Positions 1 through 8,905 of a DNA stretch of 64,000 nucleotides are shown piece by piece. This DNA comes from CAVQEK01 sp963711495 (GTDB lineage Bacteria > Bacteroidota > Bacteroidia > Cytophagales > Cyclobacteriaceae): positions 2,604,001 to 2,668,000 of the forward strand of contig CAVQEK010000004.1 of the NCBI GenBank assembly GCA_963711495.1. The letters run 5' to 3'. Both the position numbers and the translations under genes were made by a program. Within the stretch, counting starts at the first letter, position 1; each line of letters begins with the position of its first letter. The notes below the pieces were generated by a model. That model was not told the origin of the DNA. It saw only the letters and a list, made by a program, of their open reading frames with translations, and searched no databases.

Positions 1-161
1 AGCTTTACGAACTTTAAAGCAAAGGAACAACCCCGGTTTATTTTTTAATTTGAGGATTTATAAGTTTCAACTGTTTATACAGGGCAGAAAATATTTTTTT
101 AAAGAATAAAAAAAACTATATCATATCCAGTTTAATATAAGTTATAAAGGCATACTATTCG

Positions 162-169
162 TAATTTTG
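162..169 (+). promoter_or_regulatory. Possible Bacteroidota -7 promoter box
   Basis: TAATTTTG matches the Bacteroidota sigma-A -7 consensus TAnnTTTG and lies 21 bases before the start of the first gene. No convincing -33 TTTG element is visible at the expected distance, so this is a half-supported promoter call for the heme genes. Confidence 0.35.
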
Positions 170-190
170 CAGCTCGATAAGTGAAGGGTT

Positions 191-1015
191 ATGAAAATTT
201 TTAGTCAAATAGTTAGCTACTCGTTGCCGGTACTTTATCTCGCAGTGATTTATATGTACTATCTGATATTTCTTGGAAAGTATAAAACATTGGAAAAAAA
301 GACTACCCAGGTATTGGTAGCCTTACTTGCAATACATGCTGCTGATATTTTGATCAGACATCTGGCCTTAAGGACCATACCGTTATCAACAGTGCATGAT
401 GCATTCTCATTTCTGGCATTTTCAATACTATTTGTGTATATGATCCTGGAAACAAGTTTGAAAAGCAAGGGATCAGGATTGTTCATTTTATCTTTTGCAT
501 TTATCCTGGAGGTAATATCAACCATCAACCACAGTTGGGAACCTGAAACCAACAAATTATTGCAAAATCCCGTTTTTGCGGTACATGCTTCGTTGTCGAT
601 AATGGGCTATACTGCACTGTCTTTATCTGCGATTTATGCTTTGATGTATATAATTCAGGATTATAATCTTAAAAAGAGGAATCTTGGTAAATTGTTTATG
701 CAGTTACCAGCTTTGACATATTTGGAAAAGATGAGCATTCGTTCCGTATTTATCGGTATCGTGCTGTTAGGCATCGGAATATTGCTTGGACATATAATGG
801 CAACCGAATTAATTGGAGCATTCTGGCCAAAAGATGTTAAAGTAATTGTATCCGATCTCGTCTGGGTGATTTATTTGGTAGGGTATTTTTTCTTGCGGCG
901 AATGAAATGGCGTGGCGAAAAGATGGCCTATTTTTCTCTGACGGGTTTTTTAATTTTAGTAATAGGAGGTTTGATTGTGATTTATCTGTCGGAATCTTTT
1001 CATGAGTTTTATTAA
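191..1015 (+). CDS. CcsA/HemX-family cytochrome c assembly protein
   Basis: This 274-residue polytopic membrane protein has about eight hydrophobic segments. It resembles the CcsA/HemX family: the central stretch HASLSIMGYTALSLSAIYA and the following membrane helices are typical, but the WWD heme-handling motif of full CcsA proteins is absent, which favours a HemX-like role. HemX proteins are encoded next to hemA and affect glutamyl-tRNA reductase levels or heme export. Here it ends only 15 bases before hemA, so the two are very probably co-transcribed. The second c-type maturation protein in the window (14.8-17.9 kb) does carry the WWD motif, so the two are not redundant. A role in heme delivery is inferred from family and position. 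Confidence 0.75.
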   Translation: MKIFSQIVSYSLPVLYLAVIYMYYLIFLGKYKTLEKKTTQVLVALLAIHAADILIRHLALRTIPLSTVHDAFSFLAFSILFVYMILETSLKSKGSGLFILSFAFILEVISTINHSWEPETNKLLQNPVFAVHASLSIMGYTALSLSAIYALMYIIQDYNLKKRNLGKLFMQLPALTYLEKMSIRSVFIGIVLLGIGILLGHIMATELIGAFWPKDVKVIVSDLVWVIYLVGYFFLRRMKWRGEKMAYFSLTGFLILVIGGLIVIYLSESFHEFY

Positions 1016-1030
1016 AAATGGGCTTGAGTG

Positions 1031-2308
1031 ATGGCGAATCAAATTCCGATTGGTGTTTTAGGTATTTCTCACAACACGGCATCTGTTGAGGTCCGGGAAA
1101 AGGTTGCACTGAGCGAAGAGGAGCAGAGATCTGTATTATTGCAATTTCAAAAGGAATTCCGGGTGGATGGACTTTTCGTGTTATCTACTTGCAATCGCAC
1201 TGAAATATATTTAAGCGGAGAATCGCTTAAAAACCAAATGCCAACCATTCGCGTGTGGCTCGATCAGTTTAAAAAAAGCACATTTTTTTCCGAAGAAAAG
1301 ACAACCTATGAATTGCATGGTGAAGAAGCCGTAAAGCATTTTTTTAAGGTGATTTCCGCGCTGGATTCTCAAATTATTGGAGAAGTTCAAATTACAGGGC
1401 AGGTAAAGGACAGCTATAATTTTGCGCACGAACTGGATGTGACCGACACATTAATTAATAAGCTATTTAATTTTGGTATGCAGGTGAAGAAACGGGTGCA
1501 AAATGACACCTTCCTGGCTGATGGAACTGTTTCCGTAAGCTTTGCCGGGGTGGAACTGGCGAGAAAGATATTTAATCACCTGGCTGAAAAAGAAATTGTA
1601 TTGATCGGGGCTGGAAAAACCGCGGAATTGGCAGCTTATCATTTTAAGGAAGATGGAGTGAAACAGATCCATGTAGTAAACCGAACCTTTAGCAAAGCGG
1701 AAGAATTGGCATCTAAATTCCATGGCAAAGCTTATGAACTCGGGGATTTAAATAAAGTATTGGAAAAGGCAGATATCGTGATCAGCGCTACAGCCAGTGA
1801 AATATTTATGGTCACACCAGCAATGATTGGACCTATTTCCAAGCAACGCTACCGTCAGCCCATTTTTCTGATTGACCTGGCCATTCCCCGTGACATCGAT
1901 CCACAGATTAGTGATATTGACGGCGTTTATCTATACAATCTCGATGATCTTGAAGAAATTGTAGAGAAGAATCTGGAAAAACGTAAGAAAGAAATACCCA
2001 AAGCATTGAAAATTGTAGATGAATTCTTTTTGGAGTTCCAGGAATGGGTGTCTACCTATAGTATGACAGCAGTAATTGGCAAGTTGAAAAAACATTTGGA
2101 AACATTACGGCTAAATGAGATTGATCGATTGAAAAAGCACCTGCCTCAGAATGGACAAATGGAAGGCATTAACCTGCTCACGGAGAGTATCATCAACAAA
2201 GTGATCCGTCAACATATGAAATCATTAAAGAAACACGCTGCAAATCCTGAATTGTATCAGCAGCATATCGATCTTATTTTTAATCTGTATGAAATCGAAA
2301 AGGAATAA
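1031..2308 (+). CDS. hemA: Glutamyl-tRNA reductase
   Basis: HemA reduces glutamyl-tRNA(Glu) to glutamate-1-semialdehyde with NADPH, the first committed step of the C5 pathway to tetrapyrroles. The 425-residue length fits the family. Visible motifs are the N-terminal GISHNTASVEVREK, the catalytic cysteine in LSTCNRTE (about residue 54), the NADPH-binding GAGKTAELAAYHF near residue 190, and a helical C-terminal dimerisation region. A GTG at 1028 immediately precedes the ATG at 1031; I prefer the ATG. The gene follows the HemX-like gene by 15 bases and precedes hemG, forming a small heme operon. This matches the heavy heme demand of the cytochrome genes downstream. Confidence 0.95.
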   Translation: MANQIPIGVLGISHNTASVEVREKVALSEEEQRSVLLQFQKEFRVDGLFVLSTCNRTEIYLSGESLKNQMPTIRVWLDQFKKSTFFSEEKTTYELHGEEAVKHFFKVISALDSQIIGEVQITGQVKDSYNFAHELDVTDTLINKLFNFGMQVKKRVQNDTFLADGTVSVSFAGVELARKIFNHLAEKEIVLIGAGKTAELAAYHFKEDGVKQIHVVNRTFSKAEELASKFHGKAYELGDLNKVLEKADIVISATASEIFMVTPAMIGPISKQRYRQPIFLIDLAIPRDIDPQISDIDGVYLYNLDDLEEIVEKNLEKRKKEIPKALKIVDEFFLEFQEWVSTYSMTAVIGKLKKHLETLRLNEIDRLKKHLPQNGQMEGINLLTESIINKVIRQHMKSLKKHAANPELYQQHIDLIFNLYEIEKE

Positions 2309-2398
2309 TTATATTAGGTTTATTTGCTGTTCGAATAAATAAAAATTTGATTATTTTCAATAACCATAGCTGTTCATGCTTCAATTAATTATTCACCA

Positions 2399-3772
2399 AT
2401 GGATCAGGATTTAAAAATTGCAGTAGTTGGGGGAGGTATTTCAGGATTAAGTGCGGCGTATTGGTTAAAAAAATCAGGATATTCAATTACGCTTTTTGAA
2501 AAAAGCAGCCATATCGGCGGATCTATTTTTACGGAACAACATAATGGATTTTTACTGGATCTTGGCCCCAATAGTACCTTGGAAACTTCAGAGGTACTCA
2601 AAACTTTGATCAAAGAACTGGGCCTGGAAGAACAAAAAGTATATGGCAATGAGGCTTCCAACAAACGATACATATTAAAGGACGGTTTACTCAAACCGCT
2701 GCCCATGTCACCGTTATCTTTTTTGAAAACGGATTTATTTTCATTTGGTGCGAAATTGCGACTGCTTAAAGAACCATTTTTAAAGGCAACTTCTGGCGAT
2801 GACATTTCTCTGGCTGACTTTGTTCGTTATCGACTGGGAAATGAATTTCTGGATTATGCCATTAATCCATTTGTGGCGGGTGTTTATGCCGGGGATCCGG
2901 AAAATTTGAGTACCGCTGTAGCTTTTCCCAAACTTTATGCTTTGGAACAACAATATGGCAGCCTGATCAGGGGAGCGATCATGGGCGCCAGGGCCCGTAA
3001 AAAACGCAAGGAGGTTGCCAAAGACCGGGCGAAACTATTTTCATTTAAAAATGGGATGAAGGTATTTCCGGAAACCATAGCGGAACTGCTTGGAAAAGAT
3101 ATTAAGATCAATTCATCAGTAAAGTCCATCGTACCAGTTGGTGATAGATTTGATTTGATCGTAGAATATGAAGGGAGTGAGCATGTTGTGCGATTTGATA
3201 AAGTAGTGCTGGCTGTTCCAACCATGAATCTGGCTCAAATCCTTGCGACCGTTGATCCTTCCGCTGCGGAAATAATTCAAAAAATACACTATCCTCCTGT
3301 TGGCGTCGTAACTATGGCGTTTAAAAAAGATCAGATTGGTCACGATTTGGATGGATTCGGTTTTTTGGTGCCAGCAAAAGAAAAAAGAAAAATATTGGGA
3401 TCCATCTGGAGTTCCGTCATATTTCCAAATCGCGCACCAGACGAATATGCCCTTTTTACCACCTTTGTTGGTGGCACACGACAACCAGAAATTGTGTCTT
3501 TGGATGACGAACAAATAACAGATGTGGTTTTTGGAGAATTGGCTGCTATACTTCAAATTCTTGATAAACCGGAGATGGTGAAAATCAAACGCTGGACCAG
3601 AGCCATACCTCAATATACGATGGGCTATCAAAAGGTTCAACAATGCTTTGATAAATTGGAAACATCTTATCCCGGATTGTTCATTGCCGGAAATATCCGC
3701 AACGGCATCAGTGTGGGAGATAGTGTGCTCAGTGCGCACAGTGTATTCCAAAAATTAAAAGGCGAGTTTTGA
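2399..3772 (+). CDS. hemG: Protoporphyrinogen oxidase (FAD-dependent, HemY type)
   Basis: This 457-residue flavoprotein oxidises protoporphyrinogen IX (or coproporphyrinogen III, depending on lineage) late in heme synthesis. The N terminus holds the dinucleotide-binding GGGISGLSAAYWL, followed by the acidic strand end LFEKS. The C terminus has the second FAD contact GLFIAGNIRNGISVGDSV. It follows hemA by 90 bases in the same direction. The oxygen-dependent family assignment is secure; the exact substrate (protoporphyrinogen versus coproporphyrinogen) cannot be decided from the sequence alone. Confidence 0.9.
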   Translation: MDQDLKIAVVGGGISGLSAAYWLKKSGYSITLFEKSSHIGGSIFTEQHNGFLLDLGPNSTLETSEVLKTLIKELGLEEQKVYGNEASNKRYILKDGLLKPLPMSPLSFLKTDLFSFGAKLRLLKEPFLKATSGDDISLADFVRYRLGNEFLDYAINPFVAGVYAGDPENLSTAVAFPKLYALEQQYGSLIRGAIMGARARKKRKEVAKDRAKLFSFKNGMKVFPETIAELLGKDIKINSSVKSIVPVGDRFDLIVEYEGSEHVVRFDKVVLAVPTMNLAQILATVDPSAAEIIQKIHYPPVGVVTMAFKKDQIGHDLDGFGFLVPAKEKRKILGSIWSSVIFPNRAPDEYALFTTFVGGTRQPEIVSLDDEQITDVVFGELAAILQILDKPEMVKIKRWTRAIPQYTMGYQKVQQCFDKLETSYPGLFIAGNIRNGISVGDSVLSAHSVFQKLKGEF

Positions 3773-3916
3773 TTTTAATGTCTTAAATGAAACCAACAAT
3801 CTTTAGTAACTTTTTGCTAACAGTCAGGATATAAATTTATTACCCTAGCGTTAGTAGATTTCGATTAATTTAAAAACAACATTTTTTGGCTTATTTCAAC
3901 ACTTTTTGGACCAGTC

Positions 3917-3930
3917 TTGATATATATCAA
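3917..3930 (+). promoter_or_regulatory. Perfect FNR/CRP-type operator (TTGAT-N4-ATCAA)
   Basis: TTGATATATATCAA is a perfect 14-base dyad identical to the FNR consensus. It lies in the 337-base gap before the multiheme lipoprotein gene, about 180 bases upstream of its start. An FNR-like regulator is encoded 1.3 kb downstream. The rest of this gap is AT-rich with no coding potential that I can see. Confidence 0.6.
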
Positions 3931-4109
3931 TGCAAACCGGATATATGTCATTTTTAAAACAATATTTTCCATGTTAGCGGTTAAAAATATCATTTTAAAC
4001 ACAATTTTATATCCTGAAGTTATTTTTGCTCTGTTCACAGCCTACCCGTAATTTTATACCCAATTAGAAGAGCAACATATTGATTTTTTAAACAAGTAAT
4101 TTTTTTATC

Positions 4110-5150
4110 ATGAAAAGGAATACATTATACAATATCATGCTAACTGGACTTTGTGTCGTTGGCATTGGTTTCTTAACAGGTTGTGAGGGACCGATGGGAC
4201 CGGCAGGGCCGGTAGGTCCAGCGGGACCAACGGGACCTAAAGGAGATGACGGAACCCCGGGCGTAGCAGGTAATGCGGGATGTCTTGAATGCCATAATCC
4301 CGATATTAGGGAAAAAAGAACCATTGAGTATGAAGCTTCAGGTCACGCCAGTGGAACAACAGTGAGTGAAGGTGAGACAGCCGCTTGTTCAGTTTGTCAT
4401 TCCAATGAAGGTTTTATTGAAAAAATGTATACAGGTGCTGATGCTGCTGCTCATGGTTTTGCGTTTCCGACGAGAATCCAATGCCAAACGTGCCATAATT
4501 TCCATGAAACCCTGGATCTGGCAGAACCGCCTGACTATGCACTTCGGACAACAGCCCCGATAGAATTGTTAATGTACAGGGCAGCGGGAATGGATCCTGT
4601 AACCATCGATTTTGCAGATCCGAGTAATCTCTGTGCCAACTGTCATCAGCCGAGAACAATACCTCCTGTCGCGGATGTTAATGGTCAATTTAAAGTTAGT
4701 TCTTCGCATTATGGTCCACATCATGGCCCGCAATCTACTATACTTAAAGGTTTGGGTGGATATGAAATGACTGGTCTGGATTATCCGAATGAAACCCCTC
4801 ATACCAAAGGTGCTACTTGCGTAGTTTGTCATATGGATCAGGGCAATCACTCTTTCAATCCGATGTTGAGTGCATGCAATGCCGAAGCTTGCCATAATGG
4901 AGAGATAAATACCCTCGATGAAAATGCACGACAAATTTCTGTTGCCAATTTATTGGCAACGTTAAAGGATAAATTGGTTACTGCTGGACTTCTGGCAGAT
5001 GATGGCTCCATCCAAACAGGTACTTACGCTGTCGATCAGGCTGGAGCATTGTACAATTATGAACTGATCTCTGATGATCGCAGTATGGGTGTTCACAATT
5101 TCAAATATGTAGAAGCATTATTGCAAAACTCAATAACAGCGTTTGATTAA
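4110..5150 (+). CDS. Multiheme c-type cytochrome lipoprotein with collagen-like stalk
   Basis: This 346-residue exported lipoprotein starts with a signal peptide ending in the lipobox LTGC. Directly after the lipid-anchored cysteine come about nine Gly-X-Y triplets (GPMGPAGPVGPAGPTGPKGD...), a collagen-like stalk. Then follow five CXXCH heme sites (CLECH, CSVCH, CQTCH, CANCH, CVVCH) and a CX4CH site (CNAEACH), so it could bind six hemes. Extra His residues that could be distal ligands (HHGPQS, GNHSF) are present. The stalk probably lifts the cytochrome away from the membrane, inner or outer. It is followed by a good terminator and preceded by a perfect FNR box, which suggests induction under low oxygen. 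Its substrate or electron acceptor is unknown; surface electron transfer is an inference. Confidence 0.8.
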   Translation: MKRNTLYNIMLTGLCVVGIGFLTGCEGPMGPAGPVGPAGPTGPKGDDGTPGVAGNAGCLECHNPDIREKRTIEYEASGHASGTTVSEGETAACSVCHSNEGFIEKMYTGADAAAHGFAFPTRIQCQTCHNFHETLDLAEPPDYALRTTAPIELLMYRAAGMDPVTIDFADPSNLCANCHQPRTIPPVADVNGQFKVSSSHYGPHHGPQSTILKGLGGYEMTGLDYPNETPHTKGATCVVCHMDQGNHSFNPMLSACNAEACHNGEINTLDENARQISVANLLATLKDKLVTAGLLADDGSIQTGTYAVDQAGALYNYELISDDRSMGVHNFKYVEALLQNSITAFD

Positions 5151-5178
5151 TCATCATTCGTTGAAAGAATAGCACTTC

Positions 5179-5211
5179 AAGGACTGTCCTGCAAAGGGGC
5201 AGTCCTTTTTG
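5179..5211 (+). terminator. Rho-independent terminator after the multiheme gene
   Basis: AAGGACTG and CAGTCCTT form a perfect 8-bp stem with an inner CCT/AGG pair, followed by a T run. It lies 29 bases after the stop codon of the multiheme lipoprotein gene. Confidence 0.85.
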
Positions 5212-5280
5212 TTATTATTGTTTTTCAAATAGAGAGATCATTCACCCTCAAGTCTGTCAATAGGAGAAATAAATTGTTGT

Positions 5281-5991
5281 TTAGCCATTAGCGGCAATCT
5301 GTCTGAGCGCTTTCTCATTGAGGATATCAATTGTGTTGTGCTCTTCCAAAATAATACCTTCGTCTTTGAAATCTTTCATGACCCTGATTGCACTTTCTTT
5401 AGTCATACCGGTAAGTTCCGCGAAATCCTGTTTCGTCAAATATTCTATTTTGCCATTGTTATAGACATTTTCGTGAAGATAAATAATGGCTTCGGCAATC
5501 CGTCCCTCCATATTTTTTTGCGTCAGGATCAGAAACCGGTTGAAAGTATAAAGTGTACGGGAAGAACATTCTCTAAGAAAGGCATCAGCGAAAATTGGAT
5601 TTTTACGAATAATCCCTTTAAATGAATTTGCATCGATGAAACAAACACTGCAATCCACCAGCGCCATCACCGAATAATGGTGACGCATATCCACATACAT
5701 TCCGGGGCCTCCATTTATTTCATATGGACCTGTCAGGGAAATGATCAGGTTGCGACCTTTATGACCTTCAATATATGCTTTCCCCAAACCGTGATTCAAC
5801 AAAACCACATGGGTGAGGGGTGTGCCCTGTTTACAGATGATTTCACCGGCCTTAAAATCAACTTCCAATCTGTTGGTGTTGAGGAACTCCACCTCCTTTT
5901 GCTTCAGCAATTGAAACAGCGTATTATGCTTGAAACAATGATTACAATTGATACACTTGTACTTGTTCTTAAATTCACTCATCACATTCAT
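5281..5991 (-). CDS. Crp/Fnr-family regulator with N-terminal Cys cluster
   Basis: This 236-residue protein has a cyclic-nucleotide-binding-type beta-barrel (about residues 40-145) and a C-terminal winged HTH (about 165-225). Cysteines at 13, 16 and 19 (KCINCNHC) and at 114/117 (VDCSVC) match the layout of FNR, where three N-terminal and one central cysteine hold an oxygen-labile [4Fe-4S] cluster. The recognition helix TKESAIRVM keeps the Glu and Arg that read TTGAT half-sites in FNR. It is transcribed divergently from the EB_dh operon and converges on the multiheme gene, both of which have FNR-like dyads upstream. Oxygen sensing is inferred, since cysteine spacing differs from E. coli FNR. 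Confidence 0.82.
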   Translation of the reverse strand: MNVMSEFKNKYKCINCNHCFKHNTLFQLLKQKEVEFLNTNRLEVDFKAGEIICKQGTPLTHVVLLNHGLGKAYIEGHKGRNLIISLTGPYEINGGPGMYVDMRHHYSVMALVDCSVCFIDANSFKGIIRKNPIFADAFLRECSSRTLYTFNRFLILTQKNMEGRIAEAIIYLHENVYNNGKIEYLTKQDFAELTGMTKESAIRVMKDFKDEGIILEEHNTIDILNEKALRQIAANG

Positions 5992-6084
5992 GTAAAAAAT
6001 ATCAATTTTCGCTTAAAAGTACTTTCATTGATGAATTTACGACAAGGTTTAATAAGGATAAAAGGATTTAACTCATTTATTTTT

Positions 6085-6098
6085 ATGATATAAATCAA
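6085..6098 (+). promoter_or_regulatory. FNR-like dyad in the divergent promoter region
   Basis: ATGATATAAATCAA contains TGAT-N4-ATCA, one base short of the full FNR consensus. A looser dyad, TGAT-N8-ATCA, follows a few bases later. Both lie in the 300-base region between the divergent regulator gene and the EB_dh cytochrome operon, so they could serve autoregulation, operon control or both. Confidence 0.45.
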
Positions 6099-6291
6099 AA
6101 AATGATTTATAAAAATCATGATTATCCCAGATTATATCTCCTCCTTCTAATTGGGTTAAAAGCATTAATGACTCAAATTTGTACTGTGAGAATCCAGATT
6201 TTTGAGCTGCATTCAAACCGCCAGAAATTGAATTTTTTTAACTGATGTAAAAACATCGAATATAGGGATAACCATAAATTAAGCTAAAATC

Positions 6292-7566
6292 ATGGAAGGG
6301 TACGTAAAATTTATTATGGCATGTGCTTTTGTGATGGTCATCAATGCGTCATGTACCTTGGATACCAACGAAGTATCAATTCCTCCAGTATCTGAACAAA
6401 AATCTTCTCTGGAAGCGGCATTTGCCAGTCAGGCTCCCAATAGTATAAATTCTTCCTATTGGACAACTGCCGATTATGTAAAAATACCAGTGAAAAATGT
6501 TGTTACCCAACAGGTTGAGGAAACGGATGGATTGTTGAATATGAACGGTATGTATAATGGCCTTGAAGACTTTAACCAGGGCAGTGAGGCTGATCTTACA
6601 CTCAAGGCAGCATATGATGATGTGAATTTATATGTGCTTGTTGCCTGGCAAGACAAAACGTTTAATGTTTCTCAGGCAAACTGGCTATATAATGGTCCGG
6701 AGGATCCTCATAAAAATGATGATCGTTTTGGCTGGACTTCCCAGCGCAGTGATGACGATTTGATTCTGTCATTCGAAAAAAATGCAGGGGAAAAAGATGT
6801 CTGGAAATGGAGCTTGGCGCTTTCAGAGCCAGTGGGATATGCAGTTGACATGCATGGCGCTGATTTCAACTGGACATTGGATGGAGGCACTCCTTCATAC
6901 GTTCGAAATGCCATGAATTCTGATGATGACCGGTCGGGACCAAAATATCAATGGAGTGGTGATGACCAGCAATTAAATCGGGATCCGGCTGGTTCGACTA
7001 TTTTGGATCCGGCTTTTTACCTCATGAATAAATCTGATTTTACCGGAGATATTATTGAAGGTGAATCCGTTTTCCAGGTTGCTTGTGGCTTTTGTCATGG
7101 CAAAGGAGGAGAGGGAAATGGAGCTTTCCATAACACCGGTGTGGCGTTGAATGTCCCGGGTTGGTTAAATCGGTATACTCAAACCCAATTGGACAATATT
7201 ATTGGTAATGTAGAAACACACACAGGTGCCAGATATTGGAATGGCTTGACTTCTGAAGAACAAACCAATCTAGGAGCACGTCTGAAGGCATTTGCCGGTA
7301 TCCCGGGGTATGTATTACAAATGCCGAGTGGCAGTAGTGCTGATGTTAAGGCCACGTCCAATGTTCAATTGGCGAGAATCAATGTTGACAATGAAAATTC
7401 AGGATACAAATTGCTGTTAATCAGAAAACTGAATACAGGCAATGATGACGATATTCAATTTACATCCGCTCCGGGAACAAGCTATAGCTTTGGCATTTAC
7501 TTGAGCGATAATGACAATTTGAATCTTGTGGGTGGTGCAGACAATCAGTTGATTTTTGTGAAATGA
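6292..7566 (+). CDS. EB_dh-type heme-binding lipoprotein with inserted cytochrome c domain
   Basis: This 424-residue lipoprotein has a signal peptide ending at NASC. Residues about 55-245 resemble the ethylbenzene-dehydrogenase gamma/DMSO-reductase-like heme-b domain (DLTLKAAYDDVNLYVLVAWQD and DDDLILSFEKN). A cytochrome c segment follows, with a single CGFCHG near residue 264. The last 75 residues, from VQLARINVDNENSGYKLLLIRK onward in sense if not in sequence, again look like the closing strands of an EB_dh domain. The heme-c unit therefore appears inserted in, or fused behind, the heme-b fold. It heads the operon and overlaps the next gene by four bases (ATGA). Electron transfer is secure; the redox partner is not known. 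Confidence 0.72.
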   Translation: MEGYVKFIMACAFVMVINASCTLDTNEVSIPPVSEQKSSLEAAFASQAPNSINSSYWTTADYVKIPVKNVVTQQVEETDGLLNMNGMYNGLEDFNQGSEADLTLKAAYDDVNLYVLVAWQDKTFNVSQANWLYNGPEDPHKNDDRFGWTSQRSDDDLILSFEKNAGEKDVWKWSLALSEPVGYAVDMHGADFNWTLDGGTPSYVRNAMNSDDDRSGPKYQWSGDDQQLNRDPAGSTILDPAFYLMNKSDFTGDIIEGESVFQVACGFCHGKGGEGNGAFHNTGVALNVPGWLNRYTQTQLDNIIGNVETHTGARYWNGLTSEEQTNLGARLKAFAGIPGYVLQMPSGSSADVKATSNVQLARINVDNENSGYKLLLIRKLNTGNDDDIQFTSAPGTSYSFGIYLSDNDNLNLVGGADNQLIFVK

Positions 7567-7994
7567 GTAATAAACAAAAGAAGATGAAAAGTCAGTTAAC
7601 TAAATATCAAAATAGATCGGAACATCAATTAGGAAGTATATTTCTGGTTGTTATTCTCTTTTTATTGGGTTTGGCCTCTTGTACGTTTGACACCAACGAA
7701 TACAAACCCATAGAAGTACCGGATACCGTTAGTTTTTCGAATGACATAGCCATGCCAATTTTTGATGTGAAATGTGCCATTTCGGGATGTCATTTTGATA
7801 ATGGTATACCTCCGAACCTGACTCCTGACAAAGCTTATAACAGCCTTCAGTTTGGATATATCGATGTGAACGACCCAGAGCAAAGTTTACTGTATCATAA
7901 GATAAATACCGGTGGTTCGATGGCTGTTTATGCCTCGGATCAGGATAGGAAAATAATTTTAACATGGATTGAACAAGGAGCCCCAAATAATTAA
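7563..7994 (+). CDS. Small cytochrome-like lipoprotein with CX4CH site
   Basis: This 143-residue lipoprotein has the lipobox LASC. The core carries KCAISGCH, a CX4CH heme-attachment variant, and the C-terminal ILTWIEQGAPNN typical of the small cytochrome c-like domains common in Bacteroidota and Planctomycetota. The start ATG overlaps the previous stop. Its first residues after the lipid cysteine (TFDTNEY) nearly repeat those of the preceding protein (TLDTNEV), which suggests shared sorting or docking. Heme binding by CX4CH is known in some multiheme proteins but is not certain here. Confidence 0.7.
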   Translation: MSNKQKKMKSQLTKYQNRSEHQLGSIFLVVILFLLGLASCTFDTNEYKPIEVPDTVSFSNDIAMPIFDVKCAISGCHFDNGIPPNLTPDKAYNSLQFGYIDVNDPEQSLLYHKINTGGSMAVYASDQDRKIILTWIEQGAPNN

Positions 7995-7998
7995 AACA

Positions 7999-8892
7999 AT
8001 GAAAAAGCTTAAATTTTTATACCCATTTGTACTTTTTAACCTGGTGGTTCTTGCGAATATTGCAATGGCTCAGGACAATGAAAAAAGCGAAAAACCCAAA
8101 CCCGAAAGAAAGGCATTTGAAAGTGCTGTATTGATTGATAACCAAACTGATGTGATAAACACGGCCAAAACCCTGGAATGGAATATTCAACACCGTTTTG
8201 GAACAATAAGTAATGGTGCCAAGGATATGTATGGAATATTTGCACCTTCAAATATCAGATTGGGATTCAGTTACACATTGACCAACCGGCTGGGCATCGG
8301 ATTTGGCCTCACCAAGAAAGACGTCACCAATCCATATATTGACTTCAATATTAAAGGTAAAATCTTGCAGCAAAGTCGTTCCGGAGGCAGTCCGGTAAAT
8401 GTAACGTATTTTGGAAACATGGTGGTCGACACAAGGGATGGAAGTAATTTCACCAAAGGCGTGCATCGATTGTCCTATTTCAATCAACTCATCGTTTCAC
8501 GTCGGTTTACCCCGAAGTTCTCCCTTCAGGCATCTTACATGCTCTCATTCTTCAATACGGTAGATACCTTGTATACCAATTATATGTCGGCGGTCAGCAT
8601 TGCTGCCAGGTTGAAAGTGAGTTCACAAAGTTCTATATTATTTGAATACACCCAACCGCTGTTCAAATATACTGTCAATGATGAAATACACGGAGCTTTA
8701 ACGAAAGAGGCCGGACCGGAGCCCAATATTGCGATTGCCTTTGAGGTAGCTACAAGTGCTCACGTTTTTCAGATATTTCTCACTACTTACCGGTCGATCT
8801 TACCCCAGTATAATTTGGCCTACAACACCAATAAATTTGGTGATCGTGGCATTGCATTGGGCTTTAACTTAACACGTTTGTGGAATTTTTAA
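7999..8892 (+). CDS. DUF5777-type outer-membrane beta-barrel protein
   Basis: This 297-residue protein starts at the ATG at 7999, five bases after the previous stop. It begins with a signal peptide (MKKLKFLYPF...ANIAMAQ). The mature part has alternating hydrophobic beta strands and ends in an aromatic residue (NLTRLWNF), as outer-membrane barrels do. The segment around ESAVLIDNQT and WNIQHRFGTI matches what I know of the DUF5777 family, often found beside c-type cytochromes. In this operon it could be the pore of a porin-cytochrome conduit formed with the two preceding lipoproteins. That is an inference from gene order. Confidence 0.72.
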   Translation: MKKLKFLYPFVLFNLVVLANIAMAQDNEKSEKPKPERKAFESAVLIDNQTDVINTAKTLEWNIQHRFGTISNGAKDMYGIFAPSNIRLGFSYTLTNRLGIGFGLTKKDVTNPYIDFNIKGKILQQSRSGGSPVNVTYFGNMVVDTRDGSNFTKGVHRLSYFNQLIVSRRFTPKFSLQASYMLSFFNTVDTLYTNYMSAVSIAARLKVSSQSSILFEYTQPLFKYTVNDEIHGALTKEAGPEPNIAIAFEVATSAHVFQIFLTTYRSILPQYNLAYNTNKFGDRGIALGFNLTRLWNF

Positions 8893-8905
8893 GAAAGGAA
8901 AAGTG

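Noticed and set aside
8250..8490. Short opposite-strand frames inside the heme, cytochrome and glycosidase genes
   Set aside because: They are antisense shadows of well-supported genes.
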